NCBI RefSeq assembly: GCF_030272615.1
Contig: NC_081407.1
Span: 438,249,230-438,305,229 of the forward strand
Reading direction: 5' to 3'
DNA: 56,000 bases
DNA from: Cryptomeria japonica
Lineage: Eukaryota > Streptophyta > Pinopsida > Cupressales > Cupressaceae
The notes beneath the pieces were generated by a model that made no database searches, was not told the origin of the DNA, and saw only the letters and a list, made by a program, of their open reading frames with translations. Made by a program: the position numbers and the translations under genes. The stretch's first letter is position 1, and each line of letters starts with the position of its first letter. Below, piece after piece: positions 1-9,615 of this stretch.

Positions 1-89
1 ATGTTATATGTTATTAATGGATGAATGAATGATTGATGTTATATGATCGGGTGTGGCAATAGTCTATGAAGGTATATTTAACATGATTC
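1..89. other. Left flank of the copia element, with target-site duplication at 85-89
   Basis: AT-rich sequence with no coding signal. The last five bases (GATTC, 85-89) are repeated exactly at 23205-23209, next to the far end of the copia element. This is the duplicated target site and fixes the outer boundaries of that insertion. The uninterrupted site would have read from the bases before 90 directly into 23210. Confidence 0.85.
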
Positions 90-1115
90 TGTTAGGTCCC
101 AGAGACAACTGAGAGGGGGGGTGAATCAGTTGTCAAATAAATTCAAACCAAAAACAACTTAACCAACCTTAATGCTTAATACCGCTAAACCAAACTTTAT
201 GCCGGTAGACAGTTTATCAGTTAATTACAGTACCGGTAAAGATTAATGCATGAAACAGAAAGACAATAACATCCACAACACATAGCACCAATATTTGTAC
301 GTGGAAACCCTATAAGGGGAAAAACCACGATGGGAAACCTTACCCACAATCAGATGATACTATTGCAGATAGTATGTGTATACAAATGGGGTCTGCACAT
401 GCAGAAAGGCCAAGCGCCTAGAGCTCACTGCTTAAACACAAATAGGAGTCATACTGACTACAATTAGATGGTTAAATTCAATAATGATGTACTGCTCAAA
501 ATAGCATCTTCATATGCTAGATTCAGTACCGGTGTAGTTCTGATTGCCTTCACAAAAACCTTGCTTCACCTTCAAATGATGTCTGCGTGTATAACTCTGC
601 TTATTCTCGCATATACCTTCTTACAATTCCTCTTCTCAATCGCATATCGATCTTACAAATAAGATTTACATATATACCATAACCTAAGATCAATTTTAGT
701 AGGTCGTCTCTAAAAGATATTACAATAAAATAATTACAAGTAACTGATGCAATATCTGATTCAACATGTCGGCTTAATGCATTTACAATAACAACAAAAT
801 CATTTCCAAAGTGTGCTGTGCTGATCTGGAATAGATAAGCCTGTCGGTGCTTATTCTGGACCTATTTGTCGGTAACAATAAATATGCAAATACGAATATA
901 CCAATGAACAAATCTCCAAGACAAAGTGTCCAAATGATGTCCTCAACATAACCAGGTGTTTTCCATGTCATTCCAGGTGCCGGTGAACAATATATCCTGT
1001 TGGTGTACCAGATACCGGTGAACATTGACAATTCTCCAAAGTGCCAGAGTTGATAAGTGTTAATAGGTGTTGACATCAATGAAAAAACCATATCAATATA
1101 ACCAAAATACCAACA
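90..1115 (-). repeat. 3' LTR of the copia element (1,026 bp)
   Basis: On the minus strand the LTR starts TGTTGGTATTTTGG and ends CCTAACA, a TG...CA pair. It matches 5699-6337 joined to 22784-23204. The short frames at 468-662 (+) and 783-1220 (-) lie in the LTR and have no retroelement or other protein signature, so I do not call them genes. A TATATATG stretch near 668-680 could be the minus-strand TATA element. Confidence 0.93.
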
Positions 1116-1129
1116 ATCTCCCCCTTTGG
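1116..1129 (-). promoter_or_regulatory. Polypurine tract of the copia element
   Basis: Minus-strand CCAAAGGGGGAGAT directly abuts the 3' LTR start, the usual position of the plus-strand DNA primer site in LTR retrotransposons. Confidence 0.85.
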
Positions 1130-1495
1130 AATTGATGGCAACACAAGATAGAAAAACCATCAAAGTGCCAAAACAAAAATGCCAAATACCAAAAACCAAC
1201 AATCTCCCAAAAGAGATCATAACCAGAAATCAAAATTCAGATACAGAGAGTAATCAATCTCTCCCAAAGTAACAATCTCTCCCCCTGAGAGTAACATGTG
1301 TTTTTGTGTTTTTCCATATCAATCTCTCCCCCTTTGACATCAATTTCCAAAGTCAATACAAAAGCCAGGTTCAAATACAAAATACCAACCAATTCGGTAT
1401 ACCAACTACTCCCCCTGAAAAGTAGCTCTCCACATCAAAGCCAAAGTAAAAGATTTCTCTGTTAATTCCGTCGGTTGATGACAAACATCAATTGT
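1130..1495 (-). other. Copia 3' untranslated region with three more GGGGGAG-type tracts
   Basis: Noncoding sequence between the pol stop and the PPT. Purine tracts resembling the PPT (minus GGGGGAG or close) recur near 1275-1290, 1322-1335 and 1407-1420. They could be duplicated PPT-like signals; only the one at 1116-1129 touches the LTR. Confidence 0.6.
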
Positions 1496-1843
1496 CTAAG
1501 TCTCTACTGGTGGGGGTATGACCCCAAGCTGGTCTCTGAGATATTCAAAAGTCTCCTTAGGCAAAGGCTTAGTGAAAATATCTGCAATCTGCTCTTTAGT
1601 ATTCACATAAACCAGTTTTACTTCTTTTGCTTCAACATTCTCTTTCAAAAAATTCAATTTGATAGAAACATGTTTAGTTTTGGAATGTAGTACCAGATTC
1701 TTAGATATATCGATTGCTGCAATGTTATCACAATAGATAGTTATAGGTTCCTTGCATTTTATCTTTATGTCCTTCAACATTTTCTTAAGCCATAATACCT
1801 ATGTACAGTTAGTTGCTGCTGCAACATATTTTGATTCTGCTGT
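1496..1843 (-). pseudogene. Copia RNase H domain, C-terminal end of pol (decayed)
   Basis: The frame contains the copia RNase H features CDNIAAIDISKN, HSKTKHVSIKLNF and the closing ADIFTKPLP block, and ends at a stop at 1496. Upstream, the frame continues in register from the RT piece but is broken by a TGA just after KKQSCTSL, where the family usually has Ser, and by a TAG where it usually has Gln (family comparison from general knowledge). RNase H removes the RNA template during reverse transcription. With the stops this copy would not give a complete enzyme. Confidence 0.9.
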
Positions 1844-2990
1844 TCATAAAGATGTGCAACTTTGTTTCTTACTCAACCAAGAAATTAATCTACTTCCAAG
1901 AAAAAATGCTCCGCCGGTGGTGCTTTTTCTATCATCCACATCTCCTGCCCAATTTGCATCTATGTATGCACATAATTCAAAGTTTTTATCTCTAGGATAC
2001 CATAAACCAAGATTTGTAGTGCCTTGTAAGTACCGGAAAATCCTTTTTACTATTGATTCATGATTTTCTCTAGGGTTACTCTGAAATCTTGAAACAATAC
2101 ATATTGCATTCATAATATCAGGTCTTGTTTGTGTCAAATACAGTAAACCTCCTATCATAGATTTGTACCTAGTCGGATTAACAGGTGTAGATTCATCCCT
2201 TAGTGATAATTTGTCATTTTTAGTCATAGGTGTGCTTACCGGTTTAGAGTTCTCCATCCCAAATTTCTTTAGTAACTCCTTCAAGTACTTGGATTGACTC
2301 AAGAATATACCTTTAGCAGTCTGTAAAATCTGCAATCTTAAAAAGAATTTTATCTCTCCAATCATAGACATTTTAAATTCTTGCTGCATTTCAATAGAAA
2401 AGTCTTTACATAATCCATATTCTCCTCCAAAGATTATATCATCAACAAAAACTTCTATAACCAAGATGTCATCATTAGTCACTTTATAGTATAAGTTTCT
2501 ATTAGCATTACCTGTAGAAAATCCAATCTTCAAAAGATATTTATCCAATCTAGCATACCAAGCTCTTGGAGCTTGCTTCAACCCATACAAAGCTTTCCTT
2601 AACCTACAAACCATATCTTTGTTATCTATTAAATAATATCCATCAGGTTGCTCAATGCAAACTTCTTCTTCAGGATCTCCATTCAAAAATGCACATTTAA
2701 TATCCATTTGATATACTTTGTAGTTCTTGTGTGATGCAAAAGCCAAGAATAATCTGACTGCCTCAATTCTAGCTACCGGTGCAAAGGTTTCATTATAATC
2801 AATTCCTTATTTCTGAGAATATCCCTTACACACTAGTCTTGCTTTATTTCTGATTACCTTCCCATCTTCATTAATTTTGTTTCTGAATACCCATTTTGTT
2901 CAAATCAAATTTTTGTCTTTAGGCCGGGGAACTAATGTCCATGTGTTATTCTTCTCAATTTGTTCTAGTTCCTTTTCCATAGCTTTAATC
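1844..2990 (-). pseudogene. Copia reverse transcriptase (decayed)
   Basis: Starting near ETFAPVARIEAVR, the frame runs through VYQMDIKCAFLNG, RKALYGLKQAPRAWY, the catalytic FVDDIIFGG (YVDD-type site, with the two Asp present), LTQTRPDIMNAI and the WAGDVDDRKSTTG block, all hallmarks of Ty1/copia RT. The longest open piece is 300 codons (1844-2746). At least two further in-frame stops lie upstream, one just before GIDYNETF and one in the conserved TKWVFRNK approach. The domain order and catalytic residues are clear, but no intact polymerase can be made from this copy. Confidence 0.93.
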
Positions 2991-3463
2991 CAGTGCTTAT
3001 CTTCACATGCCTCATTAATTGATGATGGTTCAATTTAAGAAATAAGAAATACCTCTTCATTTGCCAGTCTTCCTCTTGTCATAACTCCTTGATACTTGTT
3101 CCCAATTATCTGATTTTCAGAGTGGTTCAATCTTACATATTGGGGTGTCTTCGTTTGCTGTTGTTCCTCAGTTACAGTGGAATTTTTAGATGATACCGGT
3201 GTAACTAGATCTTCATTCTATACTAGTGGATTCAATGTAGGTTCATTTGTCAATATCTATGTTGTCGGTTCAGAGTCTATATACCTTGAAGTTCCTCTAA
3301 ACTGTTCATCAATCTTCACATTTGTACTCTCAACAATTTTCTGCAATCTTTTGTTAAAAATTCTATATGCCTTGCTCTTAGATGAATAACCAAGAAATAT
3401 TCCTTCATCACTTCTAGGATCAAATTTTCCAATATACTCATCTCTTCTAATATAGCATTTACT
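2991..3463 (-). pseudogene. Copia integrase C-terminal region and linker to RT (decayed)
   Basis: In register with the integrase core, the frame continues after a TGA at 3464 (a Gly is expected here in FGSKCY-type sequence) through FDPRSDEGIFLGYS and on to a low-conservation linker rich in Ser, Thr and Glu. The GIFLGYS motif is typical of copia integrase C-termini. Several stops interrupt the linker. The plus-strand frame at 3177-3389 is antisense to this region and has no support of its own. Confidence 0.75.
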
Positions 3464-4170
3464 TCAAAATATTCTGAAATATTTAAGAGTAGGAGTAATA
3501 CCAAACCATAGTTCATGAGGGGTCTTACCAGTTTCTCCTTTGATGTGAACTTTGTTGAATGTATAGACCATTGTGCTTACTGCCTCTCTCCAATATACAT
3601 GTGGTATATTTTCTTCTGATAACATACTTCTAGTTGCATCCAAGATAGTTTTGTTCTTCCTTTCTACAACTCCATTTTGCTGTGGTGTCCGAGGTGTTGA
3701 TAATTGTCTTTTGATTCCATTTACTTCATAGAATGCATTAAATTCCTTAGATGTAAATTCACCTCCTTGATCTGATCTCAGACATTTGGTTTTCTTACTG
3801 GTTTCATTTTCTACCATTGCCTTGAATAGTTTGAATTTCCCAAGTGCTTCTGATTTTTCTCTGAGAAAAGTAACCCAACACATTCTAGAATAGTCATCAA
3901 TGATTAGCATGAAATATCTATCACTTTGTAAACTTTTAGTTCTAGCGGGACCATATAAATCAGTGTGAATTAAGTCAAGAGCATTATTGGATTTTTCTGG
4001 AATACTTTTAAAAGATTCTTTAACTTGTTTTCCAAATGGGCATTCCTTACATACCAGATTGTGAGGTTTAACAATCTTAGGTAAGTCTCTAACTGCCTTA
4101 GTAGTACTGATTTTTACCATGCAATCAAAATTTTACATGACAGAGCCTCTTATGCCATAGCCAACTTTCA
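3464..4170 (-). pseudogene. Copia integrase: zinc-binding region and DDE core (decayed)
   Basis: The N-terminal HHCC motif is visible as WHKRLCHV followed by CKECPFGK. The catalytic core shows D in HTDLYGP, D in RSDQGGEF and E in NGVVERKN, so the DDE triad is present. The frame then shifts: an extra A in a run near 4128 breaks HVNFD-type sequence and separates the zinc motif from the core. The enzyme inserts the cDNA into the host genome. It lies ahead of RT, as copia order requires. The frameshift and the stop at 3464 make it non-functional. Confidence 0.9.
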
Positions 4171-4560
4171 TCAATATGTGCAATCAAGCATGTCTTTTCA
4201 TTGTTATTCAAATGAAAGATATTACCTCTAGTTTGATTACTGGTTGCAATTTCCAAACCAGTTCTGTTCATAATTTTGCATTTTCCATTCTTGAATTGTA
4301 ACAGAAATCCTTTTTCAACTAATTGACCAACACTCAAAAGATTATGCTTTAAACCTTCTACATAGTAAACATTGTCGGTATTATGCTTACCATCAAGAGA
4401 CATAGTACCTTTTCCTTTGATCAAACAAGCTTTATCATCTCCAAATCTTACCAAACCTCCATTATATTCCTAAAAGTTCAAGAATTTACTTTTATCACCA
4501 GTCATATGATGTGAACATCTTGAATCAATGATCCATTCATCCTTAACTTCAACTTTAGCT
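4171..4560 (-). pseudogene. Copia aspartic protease and pre-integrase region (decayed)
   Basis: The protease active site reads WIIDSRCSHHMTGD. Copia proteases normally have DSGCSxHM, so the Gly after DS is replaced by Arg. The conserved NVYYVEGLKHNLLSVGQL block follows. A stop at 4470-4472 separates the active site from the rest. The protease would cut the Gag-Pol polyprotein. The active-site substitution and stop both argue for loss of function. Confidence 0.88.
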
Positions 4561-5641
4561 GCCAGGGCCTGCTCTACCGGTTGAATAGTAGGTGCCGGTT
4601 GATCTTCTATTATAGCAACAAAAACCCATCCATTGTCTGCCGGAACCTCATCAGAATCATTGGTGACTCCTTCATCAGCAAGATAACAGGATTTATCTTT
4701 ATTCTTCTTAAATCTGTATCTCTGATATTCAGGGTTAGGCTTGTATGTTCTTCTAGCTTCTTCTCTTAGTCTAGTATGTCTATCAGGGCATCTTGAAGCC
4801 ATATGACCAATCTTATTACAGTTAAAACATTTAAAGGGTGCTTTACCTTCATACTTACTTCCAACTGGACCTTTAGGCATTTTCCTTGCAAATAGTACTT
4901 CAAGTTCTTCATTTTCTCTCCCGCTTTCCTCAAGTTCTCTTGCATAAAATGCTTTCCAATCAGATTTTTCAAATGATGGTGTAGATGATGTTGTTGCCTT
5001 AAAAGATAAATCTGTCTTTATAGTAGCAACAAGACCAAATTCCTCAATTTCAAAAGCTGAAGTTTTCCAATCAATGTATCCCTAGTTACTGATGTATTAG
5101 GCATTGTTCTCAACTCATTTATAGCAATAACTTTCATTTTCTATGCCGGTGGCAATCCTCTTAAAATTTTTGAAACAATTTCATCTTCACTTAAGGTTCC
5201 TCCACAACATTTAATACCCAAAACAATTTCATTTACTCTTTCTATAAAAGCAGAAATCCTTTCATCTTCTTCCATTTTTTGATTTTCATACTTGACCCGG
5301 AAGCTTTCAAGTTTTGTAATTTTGACTATGGAATCTCCTTCATTCAATGTTTCCAAATGATCCCAAATAGCTTTAGCAATAGACCTATATGATAATCCCA
5401 TGATTTGCTGATCTGATAATGTGCTCAAAATTGCTTCCCTTACTTTGCAATCATTTTCTTGATCTTTTCCTAAGGTAGGTGGATTAGGCTGACCGGGAGT
5501 AGGAGCAGTATAGCCATTCTTTGCAACATTCCAGATGTCCTTTCCAATGCAATTCAAATGTGTCTCCTTTCCGATCTTCCATATGCCATAGTTGGTTCCA
5601 TCAAGTTTAGGATTGTCCTTCTTGAAATAGTTAGTAGACAT
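4561..5641 (-). pseudogene. Copia gag: capsid-like domain and CCHC zinc knuckle (decayed)
   Basis: The start ATG at 5641 lies about 45 bases inside the PBS. The first 166 codons (LDGTNYGIWK, IWDHLETLNEG, LRGLPPA) match the UBN2/gag-polypeptide family of copia elements. A TAG at 5141 ends the open part, and a frameshift near 5065 moves the rest into the next frame. There the zinc knuckle CFNCNKIGHMASRC (CX2CX4HX4C) is intact. Gag packages the RNA genome in cytoplasmic particles. The domain order is right, but the frame is broken. Confidence 0.9.
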
Positions 5642-5684
5642 TGGATCTCCTCAAGCTATTAAACTTCTGCAAAAAGAGGACTAA

Positions 5685-5696
5685 GCTCTGATACCA
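5685..5696 (-). promoter_or_regulatory. Copia primer binding site (initiator tRNA-Met)
   Basis: Minus-strand TGGTATCAGAGC, two bases from the LTR end, is complementary to the 3' end of plant initiator tRNA-Met, the classic copia primer. Confidence 0.95.
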
Positions 5697-5698
5697 AT

Positions 5699-6337
5699 TG
5701 TTAGGTCCCAGAGACAACTGAGAGGGAGGGGAGGTGAATCTGTTGTCAAATAAATTCAAACCAAAAACAACTTAACCAACCTTAATGCTTAATACCGGTA
5801 AGCCAAACTTTATGTCGGTAGATAGTTTATCAGTTAATTACAGTATCGGTAAAGATTAATGCATGAAACAAAAAGAAAATAACATCCACAACACATAACA
5901 CCAATATTTGTACGTGGAAATCCTGTAAGGGGAAAAACCATAGTGGGAAACAACACCCATAATCAGATGATACTACTACAGATAGTATGTGTATACAAAT
6001 GGGGTCTGCACATGCAGAAAGGCCAAGCAACTAGAGCTCTCTGCTCAAACACAAATAGGAGTCATATTGACTACAATTGGATGGTTAAATTCAATAATGA
6101 TGTACTACTCAAAATAACATCTTCATATGATGGATTCACTACCGGTGTAGTTCTAATTGCCTTCACTAAAACCTTCCTTCACCTTCAAATGATGTATGTG
6201 TGTAAGGCTCTGCTTATTCTCGCATATACCTTCTTACAATTCCTCTTCTCAATCGCATATCGATCTTACAAATAAGATCTTACATATATACCATAACCTA
6301 AGACCAATTTTAGTAGGTCGGCTCTAAAAGATATTAC
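5699..6337 (-). repeat. Inner part of the copia 5' LTR
   Basis: Matches 90 to about 724 of the 3' LTR. It stops abruptly at 6337 where the giant element begins; the rest of this LTR is at 22784-23204. Bases 6333-6337 (ATTAC) are the left target duplication of the nested insertion. Confidence 0.93.
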
Positions 6338-7670
6338 TGTAGACGTCTAAAAATGGTCAACGCTTGTGGAGTCATACTTTAACATTTGCGCATTGCCTTA
6401 TTTTAGGGTTCTTGCGTTGCATTAACATTTCTTCTATGTTGCGCACTTGGTCTTTATCATTTGCGAGCATCGAGTCCATCTTCTGCATTCCTCATTTTTC
6501 TCGCTTCCAAATTAGGTCTTGTCGATAGCAATCTTCAGTCATGATTTTGGTCGATCTTATCCTGTCGCATCATGGTGCGTGCTCATTTATCATCATTTTG
6601 GACATCATCAATCCTAATCGATGATAGAATTAGGGTTTTGTCCTCTTGTCAATCTTTCAATCATCTTTAGCTTGTTAGTAATCATTTGCGATTATCAACT
6701 TGTCAATCTCGTCATTTTGTGATCGATTCGTCATCGATCCTTGTCCTTGTCAATCTTGTCATTTTGCGATCGATTTGTCATCAATCCTTGTCCTTTTCAA
6801 TCATGTCAATTTGGACCGATTAGTCATTGTTCCTCGTCAATTGGCGCCTATCAATTTGATCTCCTTGTCAATCTTGGTCAATTTGTCATTGATTTTTGTC
6901 AACCAATCTCCATCATTTATCAACATTGATCCTTTGTTAATCAGAATCATGATCGTACCTACATTAATTTCTAGGGTTTTATGATTTGTTCATTTAATCC
7001 TTTTTCTTCTTCTTTGTGGGTTAAATAAATCTATTTATTTAGTCCTAGGTCTCTTTCATGAATTAATTAATGGATGAAAACCTATTAATTAATTCACCTA
7101 ATTTCTATTTCATCTTTTTCCTCAATTTTCTAATTTGCTAATTTCTCCTAATTTCTAATTTCTATTTCTATTTCAATCTTGTCATAATTTGTCATGCATT
7201 TTGCATAGCAACTTGTCATAATTTCTCATAATTTGTCATACTCCTTGCATAGAAAATTGTCATTTGTCATAATTTTGCCATTCTTGATTTGAATTTCCTT
7301 TCAAATCTCTTCATGCTAATCTTGTCCTCTCTCCAATTTGTCTATAAATTGGATGAGTTTCTTCAATCAATAAATCAATCAATCACATTTTCTCGTAACC
7401 TTATGCTACGAATTTCATCTCTCAACAACTTGCTTTCCACATGCATTTTGCACTTGTAGGTGAGATCCACATCAAATTTGAAGGTGAAAGAAGAACAATG
7501 GAGCCACATGAAGGAGATATCTGCATCGGTTTGCTTCAATTTCATTCAATTTGAATATCTTGTCTTTATGTCTTCATTGATTGGATTAGGATTGCTTTCA
7601 TTGCAGTTTTAGGTTTTGTGATTGTCCTAATTGCTATTTGTTTTGATGCTTTCCAATTTCCTGGTCTACA
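6338..7670 (+). repeat. 5' LTR of the giant element (1,333 bp)
   Basis: Starts TGTAGACGTC and ends GGTCTACA. It is rich in the words TTGTCAAT and CATCGATC, including a nearby duplication around 6715-6800. The short frames 6700-6984 and 6741-6929 arise from these words and are not genes. Confidence 0.95.
7343..7350 (+). promoter_or_regulatory. TATA box of the giant element's 5' LTR
   Basis: TATAAATT about 330 bases before the LTR end. It is conserved in the right LTR (22450-22457) and in the relative's LTR (42825-42832), which supports a working promoter element. Confidence 0.65.
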
Positions 7671-7692
7671 TTTTGGTGAACCCGACGTGAAC
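7671..7692 (+). promoter_or_regulatory. Primer-binding-site-like sequence of the giant element
   Basis: Immediately after the LTR comes TTT followed by TGGTGAACCCGACGTGAAC. It begins TGG, as a site for a tRNA CCA end should. I could not assign the tRNA with confidence; it is not initiator Met. Confidence 0.7.
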
Positions 7693-7780
7693 TAACCCCT
7701 TAACCATGTTTTGAGTGCTTTTTGAGCTGTTTGCAGGTGAAAAACTCAAGAAACAGGGTGACTCAGAGCTTTCTGGACAC

Positions 7781-7905
7781 TTCTGCGCCTGTGTTGATGG
7801 GTTCTGCGCTTGTGTAGATGGGTTCTACGCCTGTGTTGATGGGTTATGCGCTTGTGTTGATGGGTTCTGCGCCTAGGTTGAGTCATTTTGCGCCTGTGTA
7901 AGGCT
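7781..7905 (+). repeat. 21-bp minisatellite in the leader
   Basis: Five head-to-tail units of 21 bp plus a partial one, consensus TTCTGCGCCTGTGTTGATGG with one more G. Units begin at 7781, 7802, 7823, 7844 and 7865. The minus-strand frame across it (7746-7940) is just the 7-codon repeat and has no other support. Reverse-complement versions of the core (ACACAGGCGCAG) occur near the 3' end of the element (20840-20905). Confidence 0.9.
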
Positions 7906-9615
7906 GGAACAGAGGTGAAATCAGTTGTTTTTACTTGCAAATTTGTTTGTTTTCATTCTGTTTCTTGTATTCTGGTTTTTCTTTGGTACTAATTCTCTGT
8001 GCAACATTTTGGCGTTACGTGTGACGAAGACTAAAATGCAACTACTAACGAATCTTATGCAGGACGCGGTCAAAGACTCTCATTAAAACATCTTGCTTGC
8101 GATTTTTAAAGTAGTTGCACATTTCATTTCTTAAAGGTTAATGAACACCATGCATGCTTTGTCTATTTTTAATTTGATTGCATGTTTTAACCCTTAGAAC
8201 TGGGCCTGCCTCCCGATTTTCCTAGCACTTCGCACAGGCACTGGTGAGAGGGAACGACCCAAAGTGGTGACGGGCTAAAGCCAAGCTCTTCCAAACCACT
8301 CTAAATAACTATGGATGCAACGAAAGTTGTAGACAACGGGTGCTGGAATGGTATTGCGATGATTTATTTGCCGGATCAATACCCACTCGAACGGATGCCC
8401 TTACTAGAATCTCTTGTTTTTAGAAGCCAAAATCCTTCTATCTATTGGCTCAGGCATTGTGATACATGCATGCCAAAGACACCTCTCATGTACTCCTCAG
8501 TTAGAGATAGCAAGTTCTTGGGAAGTGATGCCCCTTGAACTCGAAGCTTGGTATGCCCAAGAAGTGAGTGCACTGTAAGGGGGAGCCAGTGCTACCAAGC
8601 ATCTAGCTATCTGGCTGAGTGTTGTATTTTATGGTTAGAGGATTCAACAGATATTGCCCTTGCCAGCCATAGGATTTGTTGTGAATGTGCTTGATTGTCT
8701 TGAGTCAAAGTCAAACAAACATTTTGTCTTCTGTGATTGTCAATGGTTAAATCAAAAACAAACTTTCAAAAGTGCTCATAATCAACTTGGTTTTTCAAAA
8801 TCAACAACCTTCAATTCAAAACAAAATCCAAACAAAAGTCCAAATTTGTCCAAGTATTCATCCAACATTTGAACATGGCTTGTCAAAACATTGAATATCT
8901 TTGTTTCAAAATTCATGTCACTTTAGGCTAGGTTTTGCATAGTCCAACTTAGGTCCTAGGACATATTGTCATCTCCCTTCATTTTAGTCCTTTTCATTGC
9001 AAGCGTCCTCATTTTGCACCTAGGTTCAAAATCATTTCTCTAAGTTTGCATTTCATTGTCATATCCAAGCTAGATTTCTATTTAGGTGATATTCGTGCAT
9101 TATCCTTGTCATGCTAAAATTAGGTCTTGCCTAGGTTGCATTTTGCATATTCCAAGTCATTGGTCTTCACATATCCTTATCATTGTATTGTCATCTTGTC
9201 CTGGCTTCATCTTGTCATATCATATCCTAAGTCATTGTCATAATCATTGCCTTCTTGCATTTAGTCTAAAAAATTTGGTTTGTCAAACTTGAAAAATCAA
9301 AACTTTGGATGATACCCTAAGTTGTTGTTAGGGAGTCTTGACCTTGTCTAAAATTTGTCCTTTCATTAATATCATTTCTGTCAAACCTAGCTTAGTATCC
9401 AAGCATATAGGTGAGACATTCTCAATTTGTCCTATTGTCATTTGGTCCTTTGTCCTTTAAGGTCTTAACTTCATTTCAATTTCCCAAGGTAGTGTCTTTA
9501 GCTTTGCATTTCAAAAGTTTGTCTCCAAAAATTCAAAAGGTACAAAAACATTAAGTTGCATTGTCATCCTTTTAGGTTGCATTTGTCAATCCCATTAGTT
9601 GCATTGCATAGTGAC
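7906..9615 (+). other. Leader of the giant element, no gene seen
   Basis: Long 5' region with no sustained reading frame. The stretch around 8395-8660 has a recognisable counterpart around 44460-44650 in the relative (GGTATGCCCAAGAAGTGAGT against a similar GGTATGCTCAAGAAATGAGT), and 8021-8050 matches 43905-43925. The leader is therefore shared ancestral sequence. Frames at 8311-8538, 8654-8872 and 9086-9292 have no support. A possible splice or packaging function cannot be judged. Confidence 0.7.

Noticed and set aside
468-1220. Short frames inside the copia LTR, on both strands (and the similar frame at 5943-6275)
   Set aside because: They lie in LTR sequence that is duplicated for structural reasons, and they have no protein-like composition or motif.
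7781-7905. CRISPR-like array
   Set aside because: Units are directly adjacent without unique spacers, and the context is a plant retrotransposon leader.
7746-7940. Arg/His/Thr-rich minus-strand frame
   Set aside because: It is the 21-bp minisatellite read in one frame; 21 is divisible by three, so the frame stays open automatically.
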